Shown in pieces: positions 8,698 to 15,708 of a DNA stretch of 64,000 bases (position 1 is its first letter; each line of letters begins with the position of its first letter). This DNA is from Marinobacter alexandrii (GTDB lineage Bacteria; Pseudomonadota; Gammaproteobacteria; Pseudomonadales; Oleiphilaceae). The position numbers and the translations under genes were made by a program. The DNA is taken from contig NZ_SWKM01000011.1 of assembly GCF_005871205.1 (NCBI RefSeq), positions 372,001-436,000 of the forward strand, in the 5' to 3' direction. The notes under the pieces are model-generated. The model worked only from the letters and a program-made list of their open reading frames with translations, was not told the origin of the DNA and made no database searches.

Positions 8698-9720
8698 ATG
8701 GCTTCAATGGACATTTTCAACAATTCGGCCTTCAGCATGGTCTCCCTGACCGGCGCGGTCAACAAGCTTGACTACCAGCCCCAGTTGCTGGGCGAGTTGG
8801 GCATCTTCGAGCCCATGCCAGTGCGCACCCGGACAGTGTTTGTGGATCGCCGCGATGGCGCCCTGACCCTGATCCCTACCAGCGCCACTGGCGAGGCGCC
8901 TTCCGAGTTGAAAGGCGACGACCGTGATGCGGTTCCGCTGAAAACTACTCGCCTAGCTAAAGGCTTTACGCTTTACGCTGAGGAAGTGCAAGGCGTTCGC
9001 GCATTCGGTTCGGAGACTGAGCTTGAGCAGGTGCAGGGCGAATATCTGCGCCGTCTGGCACGGGTTCGCGGCGACATGGAGTTGACCCACGAGTACCACC
9101 GTCTCGGCGCCCTTCAGGGCAAGCTGCTGGACTCGGATGGCACCAGTGTTGTCTACGACTACTTTGACCGGTTCGGTGTGGTTGAGCCCGCAGCAATTAA
9201 CTTTGCGCTGACCACCAGCACCACGGACGTGCACGGCAAGTGCAAAGAGATTTCCCGGGGCATGGCTCGCTCATCACGAGGCGCCTTCACTCCGGCAACG
9301 CAGATTCACGCGCTCGCTGGTGACCTCTTCTACGACTTGCTTACCACACACCCCAATGTGGAAAAGTTCTACCTGAACCAACAGGCTGCGAGAGATCTCC
9401 AGGCAGCTCAAGGTCAAGTGTTCGAAAGCTTCCGTATCGGCGGCATCACCTTCCACAACTACCGTGGCACGGACGACAACAGCACGGTGGCTGTCGCAAC
9501 CAACGAGGCAAAGTTCTTCCCGGTTAACGCGCCTGGCGTGTTCAAGAAGGCGATGGCTCCGGCTGAGTTTGGCCCCTACGTCAACACCCTTGGCGTGGAC
9601 ACCTATGCCATGAACATTCCGGATCGTGACCGTCAGGCATGGACTCGCGGCGAGATTTATTCGTACCCGCTGTACCTGTGCCAGCGTCCGGAAGTTCTGC
9701 GTAGCGGCGTTTCCAGCTAA
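8698..9720 (+). CDS. Major capsid protein (lambda gpE family)
   Basis: Protein of 340 aa, matching lambda gpE (341 aa) in length and in layout: an N-terminal arm starting MDIFNN, a segment PVRTRTVFVDRRDG near residue 42, and a C-terminal part with GPYVNTLG and KSAG-like capsid signatures (here IYSYPLYLCQRPEVL). This protein builds the icosahedral shell. It is preceded by a clear AAGGAG ribosome site. A perfect UUCG-type hairpin just after its stop may cap or trim the capsid message, which must be the most abundant of the operon. Confidence 0.92.
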   Translation: MASMDIFNNSAFSMVSLTGAVNKLDYQPQLLGELGIFEPMPVRTRTVFVDRRDGALTLIPTSATGEAPSELKGDDRDAVPLKTTRLAKGFTLYAEEVQGVRAFGSETELEQVQGEYLRRLARVRGDMELTHEYHRLGALQGKLLDSDGTSVVYDYFDRFGVVEPAAINFALTTSTTDVHGKCKEISRGMARSSRGAFTPATQIHALAGDLFYDLLTTHPNVEKFYLNQQAARDLQAAQGQVFESFRIGGITFHNYRGTDDNSTVAVATNEAKFFPVNAPGVFKKAMAPAEFGPYVNTLGVDTYAMNIPDRDRQAWTRGEIYSYPLYLCQRPEVLRSGVSS

Positions 9721-9725
9721 CTGAT

Positions 9726-9741
9726 CGGGGCTTCGGCCCCG
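9726..9741 (+). terminator. Strong UUCG-loop hairpin after the capsid gene
   Basis: CGGGGC and GCCCCG (9726-9731 and 9736-9741) form a perfect 6-bp stem closed by a TTCG tetraloop, 5 bases after the capsid stop. Only a short, interrupted T-stretch follows, so it is either a leaky terminator or an RNA-stabilising 3' end. Because the next gene's ribosome site lies just after it, full termination is unlikely. Confidence 0.5.
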
Positions 9742-9761
9742 TTACCTTTAAGGAGGTAGCA

Positions 9762-10019
9762 ATGCCAAGTTACAAGGTTGAAAACAACTCTGGCCGGGAC
9801 AAGGCCATCAAGGTCTATGGTGGGCTGGAAGTGGTCAAGCGCGGCAAAAGCCGAACCCTTGATAATGCTTCTGAGCTAACCGAGGGCCAGATTGCGGACT
9901 TTGCGTCTCAGGGCGTAAAGATCACCGCAGCCAGCAAGGCAAAGCCAGCCGGCAAAGCGGCCAGCAAGGCAAAGGATGACAGCGAGTCCAAGTCATCAGA
10001 TGCTGAGAGCAAGGAGTAA
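9762..10019 (+). CDS. Small phage protein with Lys/Ala-rich acidic tail
   Basis: Protein of 85 aa with an excellent AAGGAGG ribosome site. The first 55 residues look like a small beta domain (NNSGRDKAIKVYGGLEVVKRG). The C-terminal 30 residues are low-complexity Lys/Ala/Ser, then Asp/Glu/Ser. A 15-base direct repeat in the DNA (GCCAGCAAGGCAAAG, about 30 bases apart) generates the Ala-Ser-Lys-Ala-Lys motif twice. Genes of this size and position, between capsid and head-tail connector, are common in siphophages; the function is not known. It may be a head-completion or minor head protein. Confidence 0.6.
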   Translation: MPSYKVENNSGRDKAIKVYGGLEVVKRGKSRTLDNASELTEGQIADFASQGVKITAASKAKPAGKAASKAKDDSESKSSDAESKE

Positions 10020-10022
10020 ACC

Positions 10023-10499
10023 ATGCCAGGTTACGGAACTGACACAGGCTTTGCGGATTACGCAACCGCTAACGGGTACACTGTGCCCGCCGGTACGGTC
10101 GCGGCTGCGCGTCTGCGTGGCTCCGTTTACCTGGATGGACACTATTACCGCCGCTGGCCGGGGCAACCGACTGACGGCATTGATCAGGAGCGGTCATGGC
10201 CCCGAAAAGGTGCGGTAGACCGTTACGGCAACACTATACCTGATAGCACCATTCCACAGCGAGTTATTGACGCATCCTACGAGGCGGCGTTGCTGGAACT
10301 GAAAGCCCCCGGCTTTTTCTCCAAGACGTTCACGGAGGCTGAGCGCAAGGTTTTGACCCAGGTGCAAAACATCCGATGGACCGTAACCGGCGAAAGCAAG
10401 GGTGATCGCGCAAACTCGCCAACGTCCACCGTGATTGACAACCTGCTGGCACCGATTCTTGTGCCCGCCGACCTTCCTGCGGCGTTGATCGTGTCATGA
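10023..10499 (+). CDS. Head-tail connector, DnaT-like family
   Basis: Protein of 158 aa that resembles the phage family annotated as putative DnaT-like ssDNA-binding proteins, in practice found at head-tail connector positions. Recognisable features are the ADYATANGY start (residues 10-20), Arg/Tyr-rich YLDGHYYRRWPG near residue 40, and IPQRVIDASYEAALLEL near 80. It overlaps the next gene by 4 bases. By position it is probably the adaptor binding under the portal ring; the ssDNA-binding label should not be taken literally. Confidence 0.68.
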   Translation: MPGYGTDTGFADYATANGYTVPAGTVAAARLRGSVYLDGHYYRRWPGQPTDGIDQERSWPRKGAVDRYGNTIPDSTIPQRVIDASYEAALLELKAPGFFSKTFTEAERKVLTQVQNIRWTVTGESKGDRANSPTSTVIDNLLAPILVPADLPAALIVS

Positions 10500-10891
10500 G
10501 TGAAGACTGGGCAGCGATTGCTGCGGAAGTGGCTGACGCTATCCGCTCCGTTGGCAGCACGGACGACGGCTACCCGGCTGCGATTCGCCGGGAAGTTGTG
10601 ACGGGCGGATCATCGTTTAACCCGACCACTACTCCAACGTACACCACCGTTCACTGCATTGAGCGCAACGAGCGTGTCCGATCTGCCGATGGCAGCTACG
10701 TGGACATGAGCCGACGGACCCTAACCGTTACTGCGGAGCCAGACTTCGAGCCCACAAAATCGGATACCGTGGCCGTTGGCATAACCGAAGAAGAGGCGGA
10801 TGAAACAAGCGATTGGCGTGTTATTACTGAGGTTCGCCCACTGTCTCCGGCAGGCACCGCCGTACTGTATGAGCTGGACCTGTCCGCCTAA
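10496..10891 (+). CDS. Putative head closure / neck protein
   Basis: Protein of 131 aa, coupled to its neighbours by a 4-base overlap upstream and a one-base overlap downstream. The sequence is acidic and beta-rich in its second half (RRTLTVTAEPDFEPTKSDTVAVG), like small head-closure proteins of siphophages. No catalytic motif or membrane segment is present. The assignment is based on position between the connector and the minor head protein, and on size. Confidence 0.5.
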   Translation: MSEDWAAIAAEVADAIRSVGSTDDGYPAAIRREVVTGGSSFNPTTTPTYTTVHCIERNERVRSADGSYVDMSRRTLTVTAEPDFEPTKSDTVAVGITEEEADETSDWRVITEVRPLSPAGTAVLYELDLSA

Positions 10892-11925
10892 TGGACGACT
10901 TCAACCTATCCGACATAGCTGAAGGCCAAGAGAGGGCGTTTAGCGAGGCTTTTTCGGAGGCGATAAGCAACATTAAGGAAGGCGCCCGGATTAAGGAGAT
11001 TATTGAGCGGATAGACGCAGGCGACGTGGAGGGCGTTCTATTGGCGCTTGGCCTGTCAGAGGCGTCGTTCGGATTGGTCGAGGGCGAGATCCAATCAGCT
11101 TACCGAAAGGGCGGCCACACCGGAGCAAAGCAGGTTGGCAGAATTCCTGGGCAGGACGGAGCCATTACGTTTGTTCTGTCATTCAACGTCGGCCACCCCA
11201 GAGCCGAACAGTGGCTGCGCGAAAATTCCTCCCGCCTGATTACCGAGGTCACCACCGATCAAAAAACAATGGTGCGAGAACGTTTGAGCGCGGGCGTATC
11301 GGCCGGCAGAAATCCGAGGCAGTCGGCACTTGATCTTGTCGGCAGGGTTAACAGGGTGACCGGTAGGCGTGAAGGTGGATTCATCGGCATGACAAGCCGT
11401 CAGGCAGAGTGGACCGCCAACGCTCGCGCCGAGATTGAATCGCTGGACGAGTCCTATCTCGACCGCCAGTTAAGGGATCGCCGCTTTGATCGGCTATTCC
11501 GCAGGTCTGTGCGCACTGGCGAGCCGATCAAGAAAGAGCAGATTGATCGCATGATTGTGGCCTTGCAGCGAAGAACCCTAAAATACCGGGGCGATACGAT
11601 AGCCCGCAACGAATCCATCAACGCACTTAGGGCTGGACAGCATGAGGCGCTGGTGCAGGCGTTGGAGGCTGGGTCAGTGCCGGAGTCTGATATCAGCAGG
11701 GCCTGGGACGCCACGGGTGACAGCAGAACCCGGCAAACCCACATGCAGGCAGAGGGCCAGAGAGTTGTAGGCAATCAACCGTTCATGGTTGGCGGATACC
11801 CGATGCGCTATCCAGGCGATAGCTCGATGGGCGCCCCGGCAAGAGAAACCCTTCTATGCCGGTGCATTGAGCGCACAGAGATAGATTTCGGGGCGCGGGT
11901 GGCGCGGATTGAGGGGTTTGGCTAA
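10891..11925 (+). CDS. Minor head protein with phage head morphogenesis (Mu gpF-like) domain
   Basis: Protein of 344 aa. The last 140 residues carry the phage head morphogenesis (PF04233-type) pattern: an Arg-rich helix RTLKYRGDTIARNESINALRAGQ, then RAWDATGDSRTRQTHMQAEGQRV and a C-terminal CRC pair (LLCRCIERTE). Such proteins sit inside or at the neck of the head and are often needed early in infection. The N-terminal half is helical and acidic. It overlaps both neighbours by one base, so translation is coupled. It lies later than usual (normally next to the portal), a modest rearrangement. Confidence 0.8.
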   Translation: MDDFNLSDIAEGQERAFSEAFSEAISNIKEGARIKEIIERIDAGDVEGVLLALGLSEASFGLVEGEIQSAYRKGGHTGAKQVGRIPGQDGAITFVLSFNVGHPRAEQWLRENSSRLITEVTTDQKTMVRERLSAGVSAGRNPRQSALDLVGRVNRVTGRREGGFIGMTSRQAEWTANARAEIESLDESYLDRQLRDRRFDRLFRRSVRTGEPIKKEQIDRMIVALQRRTLKYRGDTIARNESINALRAGQHEALVQALEAGSVPESDISRAWDATGDSRTRQTHMQAEGQRVVGNQPFMVGGYPMRYPGDSSMGAPARETLLCRCIERTEIDFGARVARIEGFG

Positions 11926-12338
11926 TGGCAAAAGTGACCGTCGGGCAGTGGGTCGCCAAGTCCCTGGATCGGCTGGACGCTGTTTGGCGTCAGTCTGCGC
12001 AGGACGTTGCCATTGAGGTGCAAACGCCTCAGTCAAAGGGCGGGCGACTGCCGGTTGACACCAGCTTCTTGCGCAACAGTTTCGCGGCAGCCAATGGCAC
12101 GGTACCGACAGCGCCAAGCGTTAAGCCAGAGAGTTTCACACGCAAGGATTACAACTTCAGCCCGGTTGCCGTCGTTCTGACCCAGGCCAAGATGGGCGAT
12201 ACCGTCGTGTTCGGCTGGGGCGCCACTTATGCCATCGACATGGAGGCAAGGTACTCCTTTGTTCGCCACGGCGTTCAGCGCTGGGATCAGATAGTCAGCA
12301 AAGCGGCCAGAAAGGTTAAGGCGAGGGTGACAGGATGA
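11925..12338 (+). CDS. HK97 gp10-like neck / head-tail joining protein
   Basis: Protein of 137 aa with the arrangement of HK97-gp10-type proteins: an N-terminal helix, the conserved TPQSKGGRLPVDTSFLRNSF segment (residues 30-50), where a polybasic and glycine turn precedes a T-x-LRNS motif, and a C-terminal helix reading FVRHGVQRWDQIV. These proteins help join head and tail. It overlaps the minor head gene and the following gene by a few bases. Confidence 0.72.
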   Translation: MAKVTVGQWVAKSLDRLDAVWRQSAQDVAIEVQTPQSKGGRLPVDTSFLRNSFAAANGTVPTAPSVKPESFTRKDYNFSPVAVVLTQAKMGDTVVFGWGATYAIDMEARYSFVRHGVQRWDQIVSKAARKVKARVTG

Positions 12339-12622
12339 CGATCAAAATTGTTTTGCCGGAGCATGAAGACGTAAAGGTAGGGCACGGAACTCGAGTCTTC
12401 ACATCTTGCGGGAGTGAAATTGAGAACATAACCCGCATTGAGGTGGATATCCTTCCGGGCAGCATTGTTGAGGCGAGGCTTACAGTCGCCGTCGAGTCGG
12501 TTGAAAACTTTGAAGGCATTGAGGGTGTTGTCGTTCTTGATTCGCTGTTTGAAAAGCTGAAAGACTGGAAGCGTCAGGAGGTCATGAACCGTATTCGCCG
12601 GGGCAATCACGGTGCCAACTAA
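12335..12622 (+). CDS. Small conserved-looking phage protein of unknown function
   Basis: Protein of 95 aa with an ATG overlapping the previous stop (ATGA). It has an N-terminal beta-rich part and a C-terminal amphipathic helix. I do not recognise it. The sequence EIENITRIEVDILPGSIVEARLTV is reminiscent of small phage proteins of lambdoid elements that describe ligand-like beta strands, but no family can be named. Its place between the neck and tail-terminator genes suggests a structural or assembly role. Confidence 0.55.
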   Translation: MTIKIVLPEHEDVKVGHGTRVFTSCGSEIENITRIEVDILPGSIVEARLTVAVESVENFEGIEGVVVLDSLFEKLKDWKRQEVMNRIRRGNHGAN

Positions 12623-13043
12623 CAACGAAATCGCCACAGCTCTGTTCAACACGCTGAGCAATGCAGCCCTTGGCTATGCCATTTCATGGCCAGGCCTTAG
12701 AGGCGAAGACGCAGCGGGCAACAACCTGGAATCGTTTCAGGCGCCGACAGCTCCCGATTCAGTCTGGCTGGAAGTCATGTTCATGCCGAACCAGGGCATC
12801 GATAACGGGCTGTCTCCTAACGACGGCGTGGTGCCGCAGGGTATTTATCAGGTGTCGGTCATGGGCAGACCAGCAGCAGGACCGTTCAAGCTCAACGATG
12901 TAGCGGATCAGGTAAAGGCGCTGTACCCAAAGAATGCCACCATATCCGGCCTAGTCCGCGTCCAACGCCATCCTTACAGTGTCGAATTACAGCCTTCCGA
13001 TGACCGCATGATGGTTATGGTGACCATTCCCTACACCGGATAA
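12612..13043 (+). CDS. Tail terminator protein
   Basis: Protein of 143 aa from a GTG at 12612 that lies inside the end of the previous gene. It resembles DUF4128-type tail terminators: an N-terminal helix (NEIATALFNTL), then WLEVMFMPNQ, GIYQVSVMGR and a C-terminal beta-hairpin (SVELQPSDDRMMVMVTIPYTG). Such proteins form the ring that ends tail tube growth and binds the head. The GTG start is supported by its spacing and by conservation of the first helix, although there is no strong ribosome site. Confidence 0.75.
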   Translation: MPTNNEIATALFNTLSNAALGYAISWPGLRGEDAAGNNLESFQAPTAPDSVWLEVMFMPNQGIDNGLSPNDGVVPQGIYQVSVMGRPAAGPFKLNDVADQVKALYPKNATISGLVRVQRHPYSVELQPSDDRMMVMVTIPYTG

Positions 13044-13081
13044 TCTGCTACTCTCGATCTTAACGGATGGAGGGATGGCTA

Positions 13082-13453
13082 ATGTTCGGGGAATTCAAGG
13101 TTCACGCGGGCGATTTCGATACCGCCCGGAAGGCGAGATTTGTTTCTGACAGCTTCTCGATGCCGAAGATCAACAAGTTCACCGGCGCCGATATGTATCT
13201 TCCGGAGCAGGTCAAGACGCTGGAAATGGCCAGCGAGGAATCGGTTAAGCGAATTGGCGGCACTGCGGGCTGGGGCTTGGTTGGTGTAACTCTGTTTGGC
13301 GGTATCGGCTTGCTGGCCGGACTGCTTGCAGGCGGTCGCGGCAAGGACGTGACGTTTGTTATAGTGTTCGAGGACGGCAAGAAAGCGCTTTGCACTGCAG
13401 ACAGCAAGATGTATACGAAGATGCAGGCGGCGCTTATGAAGGGGTCGTTTTGA
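13082..13453 (+). CDS. Small membrane-interacting protein of unknown function (moron-like)
   Basis: Protein of 123 aa. An ATG 15 bases upstream is in frame, but the start at 13082 is better because GGAGGG lies 7-12 bases before it. A glycine-rich hydrophobic hairpin (residues 60-85, with repeated GLLAGL and GGRGK) could insert in membrane. The flanks are soluble, with Lys and Asp. No virion family is recognised. It interrupts the usual step from tail terminator to tail tube, and the following two short genes and a terminator make a three-gene insert, so it is probably cargo rather than structure. Function unknown. Confidence 0.6.
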   Translation: MFGEFKVHAGDFDTARKARFVSDSFSMPKINKFTGADMYLPEQVKTLEMASEESVKRIGGTAGWGLVGVTLFGGIGLLAGLLAGGRGKDVTFVIVFEDGKKALCTADSKMYTKMQAALMKGSF

Positions 13454-13481
13454 TGCACAAGCTTAAATAGGTAGGGTGGTC

Positions 13482-13667
13482 ATGGACATAAAGCCATGCA
13501 AATGCGGATGCGATGACCTTATAGTCTGGCGCTCGCTAAGTCGTGCTCCGGAAGAGACAATCACAGAGCTTGAAAAGATAGAGTGCCCCGAATGCGGCAA
13601 CGTCGTGTGGGGCTCAGATGAAGAGTGCATCGATGACTGGAACAACGAGCGCTATGACGATGCTTAA
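13482..13667 (+). CDS. Lar-like zinc-ribbon protein, candidate anti-restriction factor
   Basis: Protein of 61 aa beginning at the ATG at 13482; a GTG 6 bases earlier is also in frame. It has the layout of the Lar restriction-alleviation family: KPC-x-C near the N-terminus (residues 4-10), a second CPECG pair near 37-41, and a C-terminal acidic helix ending in WNNER (typical W-N-x-R). Lar proteins ease type I restriction of incoming DNA in Rac prophage; transfer of that role here is inference from the pattern. The first knuckle is CKCGC rather than the usual CPFCG. It lies second in a three-gene insert within the tail genes. Confidence 0.62.
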   Translation: MDIKPCKCGCDDLIVWRSLSRAPEETITELEKIECPECGNVVWGSDEECIDDWNNERYDDA

Positions 13668-13875
13668 ATCTCAGCAGGATTCGACGCCAAGAGATCATTA
13701 CCTTCATGGCTCGGCGCAGAACCCGAAAATGAAAGTGATCGTTGACGGTGAGGAGCGTTTTCGCCCTATTGCTGGATACTCTGGGCCAAACCTTCCGCAC
13801 CCGAAACTCGCAGACGGTGAAGAATACTACCGAACAATCAGCGACCCTGTGCCGACGATAATCCGAACAAGTTAG
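13654..13875 (+). CDS. Small hypothetical phage protein, third gene of the moron-like insert
   Basis: Protein of 73 aa when started at 13654; in-frame ATGs at 13618, 13633 and 13660 are alternatives, and none has a good ribosome site. The chosen region overlaps the end of the zinc-ribbon gene, suggesting coupling. The sequence is polar with many Pro, Tyr and Arg (KVIVDGEERFRPIAGYSGP, EEYYRTISDPVPT) and looks like a small beta protein. No family is recognised. An intrinsic terminator follows 21 bases after the stop. Confidence 0.45.
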   Translation: MTMLKSQQDSTPRDHYLHGSAQNPKMKVIVDGEERFRPIAGYSGPNLPHPKLADGEEYYRTISDPVPTIIRTS

Positions 13876-13895
13876 CAACCCACAGAATCAATCAA

Positions 13896-13920
13896 GCCCG
13901 CCACTGAGCGGGTTTTTTTG
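13896..13920 (+). terminator. Intrinsic terminator inside the late operon
   Basis: CCCGC (13897-13901) and GCGGG (13908-13912) pair around a 6-base loop and are followed by seven T. It ends the three-gene insert, upstream of the tail tube gene, so late transcripts must read through it, for example with a Q-like antiterminator, or the tail genes must have their own promoter. Such internal terminators are typical of moron cassettes in lambdoid phages. Confidence 0.85.
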
Positions 13921-13958
13921 TGCCCGAAGAAAACCCACGTTGAATATGGAGGCCCACC

Positions 13959-14414
13959 ATGGCCAAGACTACCAGCACCGGCACCCGGCTCTATGTCGTG
14001 GCCGCCGATCCCGCAACTTTTGACGAAGCCGGTTATGCGGCGCTCTCCTACACCGAAGTGGGCGAAGTCATCGATCTACCTGAATACGGCCCGAACGTCC
14101 AAGTGGTTGAATCCAACCCTCTGGCGACCGGCATCACTGAAAAGTTCAAGGGCTTCATTAACTACGGCTCCCAGTCGATGGGTTTGGAGTTTGACTCTGC
14201 CGACGCGGGCCAACAGATCCTGGCGGCTGGTGTTGAGGGGGCCACCAAGAACCAGCAGCACGCCGTTAAGGTCCTGTTTCAGGATGGTTCTGTGGATTAC
14301 TACAGCTGCCGCATCTTCTCATACACCAAGGCCCCAGGCTCCGCAAACAGCATGGTTGGGTCAACGGTTCAGGTTGAGATCAACACCCCCATCGTGCGCG
14401 TAGCAGCGCCATAA
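13959..14414 (+). CDS. Major tail tube protein
   Basis: Protein of 151 aa with an ATATGGAGG ribosome site. The sequence starts with a short arm (AKTTSTGTRLYV) followed by beta-rich tube-type sequence with the characteristic YTEVGEVIDLPEYGPN region, then FKGFINYGSQSMGLEFDSADAGQQ. This matches siphophage tail tube proteins, which polymerise as hexamer rings around the tape measure. It lies directly before the chaperone and tape-measure genes, the standard order. Confidence 0.85.
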   Translation: MAKTTSTGTRLYVVAADPATFDEAGYAALSYTEVGEVIDLPEYGPNVQVVESNPLATGITEKFKGFINYGSQSMGLEFDSADAGQQILAAGVEGATKNQQHAVKVLFQDGSVDYYSCRIFSYTKAPGSANSMVGSTVQVEINTPIVRVAAP

Positions 14415-14425
14415 GGAGATAGACC

Positions 14426-14767
14426 ATGGCTACGATTGTAAGCACTTCTCTGCAGGGCTCAGGGTCTCGCGTGGTTTCAGAAACTGTGCTGGGCGCTTCT
14501 GACACTTTCACCTTTAATGATGGCGACGTTTTGCTGATCTTGAACGATACGGCGGGCGCGATCACGCCCAATGTCGTCGGGGATGAGGCAACGAGTGTCG
14601 GCGTCCCGGGAATTGGCAGCGTGGACGTCTCTGCCGGCTACACCTTCCCGTCAATTTCCATTGGTGCTGAGGTCGCAGTCCCTCTGTCCAGCATCAGCAA
14701 ATACCTCAAGGGCACGATAAGCCTGACCGGTGCTGACGGCGCGACAGCAAAGCTGCTTACTGTATAA
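14426..14767 (+). CDS. Putative tail accessory or decoration protein
   Basis: Protein of 113 aa with a strong AAGGAGAT ribosome site 11 bases after the tail tube gene. The sequence is beta-rich with many Ser, Thr, Val, Gly and Asp and no Cys or Trp, as in virion surface proteins. I do not recognise a family. Its high-expression signal and position after the tail tube suggest a tail decoration or second tail protein. This is inference. Confidence 0.55.
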   Translation: MATIVSTSLQGSGSRVVSETVLGASDTFTFNDGDVLLILNDTAGAITPNVVGDEATSVGVPGIGSVDVSAGYTFPSISIGAEVAVPLSSISKYLKGTISLTGADGATAKLLTV

Positions 14768-14860
14768 CCCGTTCGGCGGGATAGGGAATCCGAAGAGCGG
14801 TCTCATCCACCGCCTGCCCGCCTGTTTTATGGATGGTCACAATATCGCGAGGCATGAGAT

Positions 14861-15274
14861 ATGACCGACAACGTACTTTCAATTTTTGACACTGAGTCTG
14901 CATCAGAAGCGGGTTCTTGGTTGCACCTGGCCAAGCCGGGAACTGGTGGTGAGCCGGCATACGCGGACAAAGAGCAGAAAAAACCGCTGAGACTGAAGCT
15001 TAAAGGCCCGGATAGCGACACATGGACCGCCTTTCAGCGCAAGGCTATGCGTCAGGCTGGCAAGAAAGACAATCGAACAGCCAAGGACGTAGCGCTAGAG
15101 GATGCCCAGTTGTTCGCCCGGATGACACTGGAAACCGAGAACATCCCCGGCTACGAAGACCCTGATCACGAAAAGCTTATTGAGATGTACCGGAATTACA
15201 AAGACATCCGGGTTCAGGCGCTGCAATACGTGCTGGATCAGGAAAATTTTATCGGGAAGCCGCTGACAGATTAA
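14861..15274 (+). CDS. Tail assembly chaperone, unshifted form (lambda gpG-like)
   Basis: Protein of 137 aa that occupies the position of lambda gpG, before the tape measure. It is charged and helical (EKKPLRLKLKGPDSDTWTAFQRKAMRQAG near residues 34-65). In lambda-type phages the chaperone coats the tape measure while the tube grows. Near its 3' end it carries a slippery heptamer and a hairpin, so part of the ribosomes should slip to make the longer form. A separate entry describes that product. Confidence 0.82.
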   Translation: MTDNVLSIFDTESASEAGSWLHLAKPGTGGEPAYADKEQKKPLRLKLKGPDSDTWTAFQRKAMRQAGKKDNRTAKDVALEDAQLFARMTLETENIPGYEDPDHEKLIEMYRNYKDIRVQALQYVLDQENFIGKPLTD

Positions 15275-15708
15275 CGCTGTGGGCGGCTCAGCTCGGCTGG
15301 ATGCACTCGGTACCCAGCCGCCAGAAAGCTGATGACCGCAGGACGCGGTTTGAGCAGTACGGCAAAGATCACCCTTACACGTGCCTACCCGATACCAACC
15401 CTTTCCAATACCTAACGCAGTGGCTTCTCGATGCCGGCATAGCTCCTGGGCGGGCGGCCCTCACATGGACCGAGCTTGATCACTACGACCACGCCACCGG
15501 TGGCGTCTGCAGCCAATGGGAGATGAAAACCATGATGCGGATGTCCCGCGAGTATACGCACTGGCTGGGCAAGGGGAGCAGGCAATCAGACATTGCCGAC
15601 GACGTGCCTTATATCGAGCGCACCGAAGAAACGAATCAGGCATTACAGGCCCGGCTTCTTGAAAGCCGAGAGAAATCCGCAGAACTGGCGAAAGAGGCGA
15701 AAACCTGA
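14861..15708 (+). CDS. Tail assembly chaperone, predicted -1 frameshift fusion (gpGT-like)
   Basis: A -1 shift at 15244-15250 joins codon 130 (TTT) of the first frame to codons beginning at 15250, giving a fusion of 282 aa with the stop at 15706-15708. The new frame is open from the shift site and continues REAADRLTLWAAQLGW, a pattern common in phage T-domain proteins, into a body of about 150 aa. The ATG at 15301 is therefore unlikely to be a true start. The stop overlaps the tape-measure ATG by one base. The two-protein chaperone system with a fixed ratio is a hallmark of long-tailed phages; frameshifting itself is inferred from the sequence signals. Confidence 0.82.
15244..15287 (+). other. 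Programmed -1 ribosomal frameshift signal: slippery heptamer and stimulatory hairpin
   Basis: In the zero frame the heptamer reads A AAT TTT (15244-15250), a perfect X XXY YYZ site allowing AAT to re-pair as AAA and TTT to stay TTT. Eight bases further on, GCCGC (15259-15263) pairs with GCGGC (15283-15287), and ACAG (15266-15269) with CTGT (15277-15280), with one wobble and one mismatch between them and a 7-base loop. Spacing and shape are those of known -1 stimulators. The zero-frame stop lies within the hairpin at 15272-15274. Confidence 0.85.

Noticed and set aside
7226..8707. Long minus-strand frame of 493 aa across protease and decoration genes
   Set aside because: It runs opposite to two well-supported virion genes, has low-complexity Gly/Val/His content typical of reverse-strand readings, and no ribosome site or known domain.
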